This document shows, piece by piece, positions 24,882 through 33,058 of a stretch of 42,449 bases of DNA (position 1 is its first letter; each line of letters opens with the position of its first letter). Under the pieces are notes generated by a model. The model saw nothing but the letters and a program-made list of their open reading frames with translations, searched no databases and was not told the DNA's origin. The translations under genes were made by a program, and so were the position numbers. The stretch is from Flexithrix dorotheae DSM 6795 (GTDB lineage Bacteria; Bacteroidota; Bacteroidia; Cytophagales; Flammeovirgaceae): positions 1 to 42,449 of the forward strand of contig NZ_KB903463.1 of the NCBI RefSeq assembly GCF_000379765.1. The letters run 5' to 3'.

Positions 24882-24936
24882 GAGATTTTTCTGGATTAAT
24901 GTGAAAATGAAGGATAACTATTCAGTTTAATAGAAT

Positions 24937-25845
24937 TTATTTTTTTAATATTCCATCAAACCGCACATAATAATCATTTTCAAATTGCAATTCGAATTGT
25001 TTTCTGGTGATATCCTCAGTAAATAAATTACTGGCAGATTTAAAGAAACGATAGCATTTCTGCAGCGATTCAGCATACTGACTTTGTTCATTAAGCGTAG
25101 CTGCTTCTTCCAAATCAATATCAGATTTTTTTCCATCCTGTAAAGCCCTCACCAGCTGAATAATAGGGTCTTTAGGATTGTAAAAATTTGGTTCTTCAAA
25201 AAACTGCTTTACTTTTTTTGGATCCGGATGAGCATATCCTTTGGCATACCGCTGGATGTCCACATAATAATCCTGATGGGCATCAAAAGTTTTTTTGAAC
25301 CAGGTCTCCAGCCCTTCATCCTTCTGGTTATAAGTTTTCAACTGAATAAAAGCATTTTGATACATGCTGCCAAAAAGTGGCTCAACCATTTCCGTATCAA
25401 CAGCACTGGCTGCCGGGTGAGATTCCAAATGGCTATCCATGGTAGATGGGGAAAGAGGAGGAAGGGTACCCTTTTTATATGTCTCATCGAAGGTAATAAA
25501 ATCATGATAAATGCGGATATCCTGTGGCCGTTTTGATCTGTCTTTATCAATAATTTTGTAACGTGGCTTAAAGTAAGTATCCGCAGCACGGTGGGCTACC
25601 CACCCTAACACAAAAGCCAGTTTTTCCTCTAATCTGTCTTCCGGTTTTCGAGTGTCCCAGGCATCCCGATACTTTTCCAAAAGCGGTCCTGAAAAAACAT
25701 GGTTTCCTCGAGAAGCCGAACCCAGCCGGGCCGCTTCAATATTATTTTTTAATACCTTCTTAAAAGGTGTGGTAATCTTATCGGAAATGATGGCCAAATG
25801 CGCACAATCTTCCATCACTGCGATGTGGGTAATAAATTCTGACAT
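24937..25845 (-). CDS. Zinc-dependent phospholipase C-like helical protein
   Basis: The 302-residue protein has no signal peptide. N-terminal ITHIAVMEDCAH (H7, H16) and the later LAFVLGWVAHRAADTYFKP (H85, D89) resemble the metal-binding pattern of the bacterial zinc-dependent phospholipase C / S1-P1 nuclease-like fold (PF00882). In that pattern a helix with G-x-x-x-H-x-x-x-D follows N-terminal His residues. Other possible ligands are H115 and D116 (IYHDFITFDE). The match is by motif only. The second half (about 200-300) is shared with its Tat-exported paralogue. It heads the gene set after the susD terminator, so it may have its own promoter in the 152-bp gap. If truly a metallo-hydrolase its substrate is unknown; lipid is only one possibility. 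Start at ATG 25845. Confidence 0.5.
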   Translation of the reverse strand: MSEFITHIAVMEDCAHLAIISDKITTPFKKVLKNNIEAARLGSASRGNHVFSGPLLEKYRDAWDTRKPEDRLEEKLAFVLGWVAHRAADTYFKPRYKIIDKDRSKRPQDIRIYHDFITFDETYKKGTLPPLSPSTMDSHLESHPAASAVDTEMVEPLFGSMYQNAFIQLKTYNQKDEGLETWFKKTFDAHQDYYVDIQRYAKGYAHPDPKKVKQFFEEPNFYNPKDPIIQLVRALQDGKKSDIDLEEAATLNEQSQYAESLQKCYRFFKSASNLFTEDITRKQFELQFENDYYVRFDGILKK

Positions 25846-25997
25846 ATTTTTAAGTATAATTATTTAAGAAATTGGATATTTTTAATATGTTAATTTGCTT
25901 AAACTTGATCTTCTTTTTTTGAAATGGGGAGGATAAAAATTGAAATAAAGCAATGGACTTAAATGATGATATTGGGCAAATAGGAAAAGGGAAAATG

Positions 25998-26025
25998 AAA
26001 AGCCTGGCAGGACAACCAGGCTTTT
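25998..26025 (-). terminator. Strong intrinsic terminator after susD
   Basis: AAAAGCCTGG (25998-26007) and CCAGGCTTTT (26016-26025) form a perfect 10-bp stem with an 8-base loop. On the minus strand the stem ends in a T-run (GGCTTTTCATTTT). It lies 18 bases past the susD stop and could work in both directions. It should limit transcription from susCD into the four genes that follow, or allow only partial read-through. Confidence 0.85.
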
Positions 26026-26042
26026 ATTCATGAAGGTAAAAT

Positions 26043-27398
26043 TTATCCTTCTCCTTCATAACTTGGGTTCTGACCCAAATTTCCGTTTAGTTGAACCTCT
26101 CTCAGTGGCACAGGCCATATTTCTCTGTCTGGTGTGGTGAGTTCCGGGATCGTACTTACTGCTTTACCAGTTCTTCTCAAATCATACCATCGCTGGTTTT
26201 CAAAGGATAATTCCAATGATCGTTCTTTGGCGATAGCATCTCTCAATTCTTCCTGAGAAGTTGCTGTAGTGGGAGGAAGTAATGCCCTTTCTCTAATCTG
26301 ATTTACTAAAACTTTGGCTTCGTTTGTTTGACCCAATTCATTTAAAGCTTCTGCCCTAAGCAAAATAATATCTGCCAGTCTAAACACTACAATGTTTGGA
26401 TCATCTCCATCAACCTGAACATATTTATTAATAAAAATTTCACCAAGCTCAGTAGAATCAATGGCAACTTTTCCTCTTACTGTATCATTTTCAGCTTCAT
26501 ACAGATCAATGATTGGCTGTTCAGGAAGCACTCTATATGTCCCACCAGGAACGGTCTGATTGCTGATACCATTCCCATTCATAGCAATACCATCAAAGTA
26601 GATTTCAAAAATAGTTTCTTCAGTTCCCTGTTTTCCAGCCTGGAAAAGATTTCCCAATACTTCGGCAGGTAAAAGACTATAGCCACCATTTTGGATAATT
26701 TCATTGGTTAAATCAGCGGCTTTTTCGAAATCTCCAGACTCCCTTCTGGTAAGGTAAACCTTTGCCAATAAACTTTTAGCAGCCCATTTATTGAGTCTGG
26801 TTTTATTTTCAGAAGCCTCACCCAACATCGATTCAGATTTCATCAGGTCTTCTATGATAAAAGCCTGCACCTCTGCCACAGGTGAACGGGTAATACTGGT
26901 AACTGTCTCAATAGTTCTATTTTCCTCAGTAATAATTGGTAAATTACCATATAACATGTGCAAATCATAATATAAAAACGCCCTGATAAAATACGCTTCT
27001 CCCAAAATTCGATCTTTGTCCAACGCTCCATCTGTGATTCCAGGCACATTCTCCATCACATCATTGCATCGGTTTATACCAAAAAAACCACCTCTCCATA
27101 TATCTCCAACATTGCCCTGATCCAGGTTAGGTTCAAAATTTTGATGTCTTGTAAAGTTGCCGCCACGGGTTGCAATCATTTCATCAGACATTACCCCGGT
27201 TGAAAGTAGCGTATAATGGTTTGCTCTATAGCTTTGAAGCCCATCATAACAGGCATTTATAGCCGCCTCAGCATCATTTGCATTTCTATAAAAATTATCT
27301 TTTGTGATCTGGCTTATGGGTTCCTGCTCAAGTACACATGCGTTCAAAAGCATTGCACCCAGAATCCCCGCCACTATATTTTTTATTATTTTTTTCAT
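26043..27398 (-). CDS. susD: SusD/RagB family surface glycan-binding lipoprotein
   Basis: The 451-residue protein has a lipoprotein signal with Cys at about 21 (AMLLNACVLEQEP), followed by the SusD N-terminal signature QITKDNFYRNANDAEAAINA and the TPR-like helices of the family: IWRGGFFGINRCNDVMENV, LGEAYFIRAFLYYDLHMLYG and AKSLLAKVYLTRRESGDFEK. The C-terminal part has the usual RLADIILLRAEALNELGQTN, ERSLELSFENQRWYDLRRTG and W-P-V-P-x-x-E. SusD caps the SusC barrel at the cell surface and delivers ligand to it. It lies 31 bases from susC in the same operon. Length is slightly under the family average. Ligand not predictable; the locus has no glycosidase nearby. Confidence 0.95.
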   Translation of the reverse strand: MKKIIKNIVAGILGAMLLNACVLEQEPISQITKDNFYRNANDAEAAINACYDGLQSYRANHYTLLSTGVMSDEMIATRGGNFTRHQNFEPNLDQGNVGDIWRGGFFGINRCNDVMENVPGITDGALDKDRILGEAYFIRAFLYYDLHMLYGNLPIITEENRTIETVTSITRSPVAEVQAFIIEDLMKSESMLGEASENKTRLNKWAAKSLLAKVYLTRRESGDFEKAADLTNEIIQNGGYSLLPAEVLGNLFQAGKQGTEETIFEIYFDGIAMNGNGISNQTVPGGTYRVLPEQPIIDLYEAENDTVRGKVAIDSTELGEIFINKYVQVDGDDPNIVVFRLADIILLRAEALNELGQTNEAKVLVNQIRERALLPPTTATSQEELRDAIAKERSLELSFENQRWYDLRRTGKAVSTIPELTTPDREIWPVPLREVQLNGNLGQNPSYEGEG

Positions 27399-27429
27399 AA
27401 TATCTTAAATTAGAGGTTGAAGGTTTTCC

Positions 27430-30400
27430 TTAAAAATTCAGATTAATTCCCATCATATAAGTTCTTGGTTGAGGTTGAGTAAGGTAATCAACACCCAAAC
27501 TCGGAGCAGAACCCGATCCTGAAAGGTTTTGGTTTTCAGGATCATAGCCGGAATAATTAGTGATAGTCACTAAGTTCTGAGCTGCCACATAAATTCTGGC
27601 AGAGGATAGTTTAACCTTTTCTATAAGGTGCTGTGGGAAACTATAACCCAGTGTCACGTTTTTAATTCGTAAAAATGAACCATCTTCAATAAATCGGCTG
27701 GAACTTTCATTATTGCTGGCTCCACTTACCGAAGATGTACCATAAATAGCCTTAGGAACATCAGTAATATCTCCCTGATTTTTCCACCTTCTAAGCACCT
27801 TTGTGCTTTGGTTATAATCATCTGACATATCTTCTAATACTGCTCCTGTCATGTTGTAGATGTCATTTCCATACGACCAGTTCAAAAAAATACTTAGGTC
27901 AATACCTTTGTAGGAAAAAGTGTTGGTAAATCCTCCTGTATGCAATGGAAGCGCATTACCCACAATTCTCCTGTCAATTCCCCTGTTTAGGAAACCATCA
28001 CCATCAGTATCCCAAAATTTGGAATCTCCTCCTTTCACTTCCTTGTCCTGTAAATTTTCAGGCACGTCTGCATCAGTGGGATATACGCCTTGGTAAACAA
28101 ATGCATAAAAGCTACCAACAGGTTCGCCTACTCTATAAATACTGGTAGGGCCATTAGCTCCAAATGCACCAGGCATCTGGATAAAATAATCAGAGCCATA
28201 AGGTGAAGTAGGATCATCATTTGGCAAATAGGTAATTTTATTGCGATTGAATGAAATATTAAAATCAGTAGTCCACTGAAAAGCACCTACAAAGTTTCTG
28301 GAAGACAGTATAAATTCAATTCCCTTGTTCTGCAAATCACCAAGGTTTACGGCAGGAATACTCCAGAATCCTGAAGTCCATGGCAAATCTTTCACAAAAA
28401 TTAAATCCTTGGTATTTTTGATATAAGCATCTACTGAAGTGGATAATCTTCCTTCAAAAAATGCTACATCCATTCCTATATTTGTCTGTTCGGTGGATTC
28501 CCAGCTCAAATTGGGGTTTCCTATACTCCCCTGATAAATCCCTGGTTCTGAGTTAGAATAGTTTCCTCCAGTATTATACAAAGGAAGTGAAGGGAAATTG
28601 CTGGTAAATCCTTCCTGATTACCGGTGATACCAAAACTAGCTCTAAGCTTCATATCATCAATTAGCCCAAAATCCTGAAGAAATGCTTCTTCTGAAATTC
28701 TCCATCCTACAGAAACTGAAGGGAAAAATCCATATCGCTTATTTTCTCCAAATCGAGAAGATCCATCCACACGAAAAGAGGCTGATGCAATGTATTTGTT
28801 ATTATAATCATAGTTTAACCTACCGAAGTAAGACAGCAATCCCCAATTGGTAATGTAATGGTTGGGGTTGGTAGGGTCAGAAATAGCATTAAGGGTTGGA
28901 ACAATATCCGATCCGGCATTAAGGCCACCAGCCTGTAGAGAAGTTTGTCTGGATTCCTGAAAACTAAGACCTGCTAAAGCTGTGACATTATGATTTGAAC
29001 CAATTGTTGTATTATAGGTGAGGGTATTTTCATTTAACCAGACAAACTCTTCATAAGATACAGCCTGAGCTTCGGCTACACCATTGTCATCAATCACGAA
29101 GCTTGGCTCATACCTGTCTTGTCTATCAGAGATATTATCCATACCAAAGTTTGACCTGAAAGTTAACCCATCTGCAATTTTGTATTCTGCATAAACATTT
29201 CCAATAAACCTTTTCTGAATACTTTTAAAGTAAATTTCATTGGCAAGCATTACCGGATTGTTAATTCTCAGAGGATCTACAGAATAACTACCATCAGGAT
29301 TATAAACAGGAAGGTTAGGGTTTTTCAACAAAGCCAAGGCTAAAATTGAATTGCTACTGAAATCGTTGGCAACCCTGTCTCTATTTGAATAACTATAAGT
29401 AATGCTAGTTCCTATTTTTAACTTTTCACTGGCCTGATGATCCAGGTTTACCCTACCATTGAACCGGTTAAAATCCTGCCCAATGATTGTTCCTTGCTGT
29501 CTGAAATAACCCATTGAAACAAAACTTTGCGTTTTTTCACCTCCTCCTGAAACGGAAAGATTATAACTGGAAATAGGTGCCTTTCTAAACACTGCATCCT
29601 GCCAATCGGTATTGATCCCGGTCACTTCCAACTGATCGTAAGGGGGGGCTAAAGGATCAAAACTTGGATTTAATGCAGCCCTGTTATTTCTTGATTCCCG
29701 AATCAGATCAATATATTGTTGTCCATTCAGGACATCAAGCGTTTTCCAGACTTCTTGCACACCGTGGTAAGCATCAAAAGCAAATTTTGACCTTCCTTCT
29801 TTTCCTCTTTTTGTAGTGATTAAAACTACACCATTAGAACCTCTTGATCCATAAATGGCAGTTGCTGAAGCATCTTTCAGAATTTCAATAGATTCAATAT
29901 CATTAGGGTTAATATCCGAAAGGGCTGAGGTTCTTTGCCCTCCAGCATCCAAAAATGTTCCTGAAATATTATTCATGGGAACACCATCTATTACATAAAG
30001 CGGACGGCTTTCACCTAATAATGATCCTGATCCCCTCACCCTTACGAAAACTTCAGCACCGGGTGTACCAGAGTTTTGAACTACCTGCACACCAGCAGCT
30101 TTTCCCTGCAACAAAGCATCGGCATTGGACACTGGCACATTTCGAATATCTTTTGGTTTAACCGAGGTAATGGCTCCAGTTAAATCTTTCTTTTCCTGTG
30201 TGCCATACCCCACAACAACCACTTCTTCCAACTGTTCTAAATCAGGATTTAAAGTTACATTAATGGTTGATTGATTGTTTACAGCAACTTCCTGTATCTG
30301 AAAGCCTATATAACTGAATTGCAAGATGGCATCTTCGGGTGTATTTAGGCTAAAATTTCCATCCAAGTCAGTGGTAGTTCCATTAGCTGTCCCTTTTATT

Positions 30401-30873
30401 AAAATACTCACACCAGGTAAAGGTTCTCCATCTTCCCCAGACAAAACTTTTCCTTTCACCAATACTTGAAGAATTTCTTCCTCTATTAGCTTATTATCAG
30501 AAAAAACTGGTTGATTGAGGTTTACATGGATATTATTATTAATCCGTTTAAATTTTAATTGTTTTACCCGGGCGATGTGAGTAAGGATTTCAAAAAGGGA
30601 TTCTTTTTTAAACTTTAAAGAAATCTGCTCATGGTCATCTACAATTTTATGATTGTAGGTAAATTCAAGTCCTGTTTCAGACTGAATTTTGCCAAAGATT
30701 TCTTTTAAGGATTGATTCTCCACATGGATGGACATATAAATTTCCTCCATTTTCTTGCTTTGGCTCAGGCCATTTTCTGCATGTAATAATCCCCCTAATA
30801 GAGATTGCAAAAAAATAAAAAGCATCAGATGACTAGACATAATGATAATTTGCCGTAATGATTTCAATTTCAT
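27430..30873 (-). CDS. susC: SusC/RagA family TonB-dependent transporter with STN signalling domain
   Basis: The 1147-residue outer-membrane receptor starts at ATG 30873 (LKSLRQIIIMSSHLMLFIF signal), not at the upstream alternative codon. The order is STN/secretin-like domain (about 45-110, with VENQSLKEIFGKIQSETGLE), carboxypeptidase-like domain (about 125-200, GEPLPGVSILIKGTANGTTT), TonB box and plug (about 205-330: EEVVVVGYGTQEKKDLTGAI, then PLYVIDGVPMNN and DASATAIYGSRGSNGVVLIT), then the barrel, ending in LNF. The STN domain shows that it signals through the adjacent FecR anti-sigma factor to the ECF sigma factor. It imports oligomers with SusD. A conserved hairpin lies in the 185-bp leader. 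Confidence 0.96.
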   Translation of the reverse strand: MKLKSLRQIIIMSSHLMLFIFLQSLLGGLLHAENGLSQSKKMEEIYMSIHVENQSLKEIFGKIQSETGLEFTYNHKIVDDHEQISLKFKKESLFEILTHIARVKQLKFKRINNNIHVNLNQPVFSDNKLIEEEILQVLVKGKVLSGEDGEPLPGVSILIKGTANGTTTDLDGNFSLNTPEDAILQFSYIGFQIQEVAVNNQSTINVTLNPDLEQLEEVVVVGYGTQEKKDLTGAITSVKPKDIRNVPVSNADALLQGKAAGVQVVQNSGTPGAEVFVRVRGSGSLLGESRPLYVIDGVPMNNISGTFLDAGGQRTSALSDINPNDIESIEILKDASATAIYGSRGSNGVVLITTKRGKEGRSKFAFDAYHGVQEVWKTLDVLNGQQYIDLIRESRNNRAALNPSFDPLAPPYDQLEVTGINTDWQDAVFRKAPISSYNLSVSGGGEKTQSFVSMGYFRQQGTIIGQDFNRFNGRVNLDHQASEKLKIGTSITYSYSNRDRVANDFSSNSILALALLKNPNLPVYNPDGSYSVDPLRINNPVMLANEIYFKSIQKRFIGNVYAEYKIADGLTFRSNFGMDNISDRQDRYEPSFVIDDNGVAEAQAVSYEEFVWLNENTLTYNTTIGSNHNVTALAGLSFQESRQTSLQAGGLNAGSDIVPTLNAISDPTNPNHYITNWGLLSYFGRLNYDYNNKYIASASFRVDGSSRFGENKRYGFFPSVSVGWRISEEAFLQDFGLIDDMKLRASFGITGNQEGFTSNFPSLPLYNTGGNYSNSEPGIYQGSIGNPNLSWESTEQTNIGMDVAFFEGRLSTSVDAYIKNTKDLIFVKDLPWTSGFWSIPAVNLGDLQNKGIEFILSSRNFVGAFQWTTDFNISFNRNKITYLPNDDPTSPYGSDYFIQMPGAFGANGPTSIYRVGEPVGSFYAFVYQGVYPTDADVPENLQDKEVKGGDSKFWDTDGDGFLNRGIDRRIVGNALPLHTGGFTNTFSYKGIDLSIFLNWSYGNDIYNMTGAVLEDMSDDYNQSTKVLRRWKNQGDITDVPKAIYGTSSVSGASNNESSSRFIEDGSFLRIKNVTLGYSFPQHLIEKVKLSSARIYVAAQNLVTITNYSGYDPENQNLSGSGSAPSLGVDYLTQPQPRTYMMGINLNF

Positions 30874-30976
30874 ATTTTTATGGTTTAGGTTGGTAAATAT
30901 GTTTCTATCAACTGGTTCACCAAATGGCTTTTCTGCACCGACCAAAGTTTGGAAAGTTATTGGTGAGTAAATTTGG

Positions 30977-31010
30977 GCCAGTTTCTTATGCTATGTTTTA
31001 AGAAACTGGC
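30977..31010. promoter_or_regulatory. Perfect 11-bp hairpin in the susC leader
   Basis: GCCAGTTTCTT (30977-30987) and AAGAAACTGGC (31000-31010) are perfectly complementary with a 12-base loop. The T-run (TTTTT) lies on the plus-strand side, so it would terminate plus-strand transcription rather than fecR. For susC it is an upstream hairpin 104 bases before the ATG, between fecR and susC. It may separate the sigma/fecR unit from susCD, or be a binding or attenuation site. Confidence 0.5.
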
Positions 31011-31058
31011 TTTTTCTATGGATCTGAGTATGGTTTTATTTTTCTCATAATCTTTTAA

Positions 31059-32093
31059 TCATTTGATGTACACTATGTTTTCTTTTACTTCAAAATCAAA
31101 ATTGGAGGTATAAGCAATTCCTTCTAAAACTTTCTCAAGTGTTTCATTCTTAAATTTCCCACTGTAAATCCCATCATTTTTCCACCCTTTTTCCGACTTT
31201 ATTTCTACGCCATACCAATTTTCAAGCACCAAAAAAATTTCAGAAAAAGTAGCCTTTTCAAAAATTAACCATCCTTCCTTCCAGCCAATAATTCTTTCTA
31301 AATTGTCACATGTTCTCTTCTCAATTTCCTTGGTAACTTTATTATAACTCACCTTTTCGAATGGCTTCAGGATAATATGATTTCCCTGTTCATCATATAC
31401 CGATACTTTACCGGTTACTACTGTAATATCAATAATTTTGTCGCTTGGATTGGCTTTGATATTGAATGAAGTTCCCAATACCCTGGTTTTAATTTCGGCT
31501 GTGGTAATGATAAAAGGTTTTGCCGGGTTTTTAGCTACGTCAAAAAAGGCTTCTCCTTCCAAATAAACCTCTCTGGTAGGGTTCTCATTAAAATTTTCAG
31601 GAAATTCAATTTTACTCCCAGCATTAATATTTACCCTGGTTTTATCTTTTAATGTAAGCGTAGCCTTTTTCCCCTTGGGGTAAATCTTTTCTACAATAGC
31701 CGAAGTTTTTGGTGGATTAATTTTATCAGAATGTTCCAAGGAGTAAATATAAAACCCACCTGCAATAAACAATGGGATCAGGACTGCAGCTATTTTCCAA
31801 AAGAAATTCCCATTTTTTTTCGTTTCCTCTATCGGATACTCAGGTCCTCCGATTGATTCCTTAAGGACATTTTCCAGAATATCTACATATTCTTTTTCAT
31901 TTAGTTTATAAATACTGGAAGGTTGAATATGTTGGGCAATATGCTTCGCTTCCATGAGGACGGCTTTCTTATGAGGGTGATTTCTCAACCATTTTTCCCA
32001 GAAATCTCTGGCTTCAGGATCATGATCTCTTACCCATTTTAAAAATAGGCTATCCTCCAAAAAGTCTATTGTATTGTATGCTGAATATTTCAT
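31059..32093 (-). CDS. FecR family anti-sigma factor
   Basis: The 344-residue protein has a cytoplasmic N-terminal anti-sigma region (about 1-105, SLFLKWVRDHDPEARDFWEK and RNHPHKKAVLMEAK) and one transmembrane helix (about 107-128, FWKIAAVLIPLFIAGGFYIY). The periplasmic FecR domain (about 140-250) contains DKTRVNINAGSKIEFPENF, VYLEGEAFFDVAKNPAKPFI and TRVLGTSFNIKA. The C-terminal DUF4974 (about 270-344) contains LVLENWYGVEI and GKFKNETLEKVLEGIAY. It should hold the ECF sigma factor inactive until the STN domain of SusC signals binding of ligand. It lies 87 bases downstream of the sigma gene and upstream of susC. The start is ATG 32093, not the TTG at 32099. Confidence 0.92.
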   Translation of the reverse strand: MKYSAYNTIDFLEDSLFLKWVRDHDPEARDFWEKWLRNHPHKKAVLMEAKHIAQHIQPSSIYKLNEKEYVDILENVLKESIGGPEYPIEETKKNGNFFWKIAAVLIPLFIAGGFYIYSLEHSDKINPPKTSAIVEKIYPKGKKATLTLKDKTRVNINAGSKIEFPENFNENPTREVYLEGEAFFDVAKNPAKPFIITTAEIKTRVLGTSFNIKANPSDKIIDITVVTGKVSVYDEQGNHIILKPFEKVSYNKVTKEIEKRTCDNLERIIGWKEGWLIFEKATFSEIFLVLENWYGVEIKSEKGWKNDGIYSGKFKNETLEKVLEGIAYTSNFDFEVKENIVYIK

Positions 32094-32180
32094 TTTCAAT
32101 AATCCAAAAAGGCTTTATTTCGACCTTTATATTAAAAGAGGGGCGAATTATTGAAAGTGAACGAAATTTTTGTTTTTTTT

Positions 32181-32867
32181 TTAAAATAAAATTTGAAACT
32201 GGGAAAATAAAGTAAGCAGCCCTATAGGTAAAAGGAGATTTTTATACTTTGAAAGGTTTTTTCTAATTGCTTTTAAACCTCGGTTAATTAACATTCTGGA
32301 AGCATCCTTACTGGAGAGGTCCATAATATAGGCAATTTCCTCATAGTTAAATCCATTGTAGAAAAAATGGGTAATGGCCTGTTTTTGCTTTTGATTTAAC
32401 AGATTCATTTCCTTTTCCACCACCTTTACTTTTTCCCTCCATAGCTCACCTTCTATTATGGACGTTTCTGTGGAAATATTTATGGAAAAGTCTTCATTTT
32501 GGTTTAAACTAATGAATTTGTGATTTGCCTTTGCTTTTAAAATGGCTCGGTAAAGGGACTTATATAGATAAGATTTGATAGATATGACATTTCCCAAGTG
32601 AAAGGACCTTTTTCTAAGTAAAATAAACAAATCCTGAATACAATCTTTTACAATTTCTTTGTTGTGTGTAAGCTGGCAACCAAACTGATATAAATGATTT
32701 GCATACACCCTGTAAATATAACACAAGGCATTATCATCTCCATTTTGAAGTTTCTGCCAAATTTCTTTATCTGTTAGTTTCTGGAATTGAGGGAAATTTT
32801 TCTGGATAATCATTTTTACTGATTTCCCTCCATTTTTCTGGTTTTGAAAATCCGCTTCAAGTTTCAT
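32181..32867 (-). CDS. ECF sigma factor (RNA polymerase sigma-70 family)
   Basis: The 228-residue protein has region 2 (about 40-115: LQNGDDNALCYIYRVYANHL, then LTHNKEIVKDCIQDLFILLR, typical -10 recognition helices) and region 4 (about 150-210: EKEMNLLNQKQKQAITHFFY and GFNYEEIAYIMDLSSKDASR). The tail (KNLLLPIGLLTLFSQFQILF) is hydrophobic, an oddity that could tie it to the membrane. It is the first gene of the sigma-fecR-susC-susD set, so it should transcribe that operon after release from FecR. Start at ATG 32867. Confidence 0.92.
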   Translation of the reverse strand: MKLEADFQNQKNGGKSVKMIIQKNFPQFQKLTDKEIWQKLQNGDDNALCYIYRVYANHLYQFGCQLTHNKEIVKDCIQDLFILLRKRSFHLGNVISIKSYLYKSLYRAILKAKANHKFISLNQNEDFSINISTETSIIEGELWREKVKVVEKEMNLLNQKQKQAITHFFYNGFNYEEIAYIMDLSSKDASRMLINRGLKAIRKNLSKYKNLLLPIGLLTLFSQFQILF

Positions 32868-33058
32868 ATTTACCTATTAAAAAAATTAAGTATTACCCCA
32901 AATTAGAAAATTCTGGTAATATTTTCTGCATATCGGAAAGTTTTGTTTTTTTGTAATTGTGTGTATTTTTCACTTAAAGGATCAAAAATAATCCTCCTTC
33001 AGCATAAGGTTTATACCTATTCACTAAAGGAGGTTTTATTCAGTAAGTTAGTTTAGCA

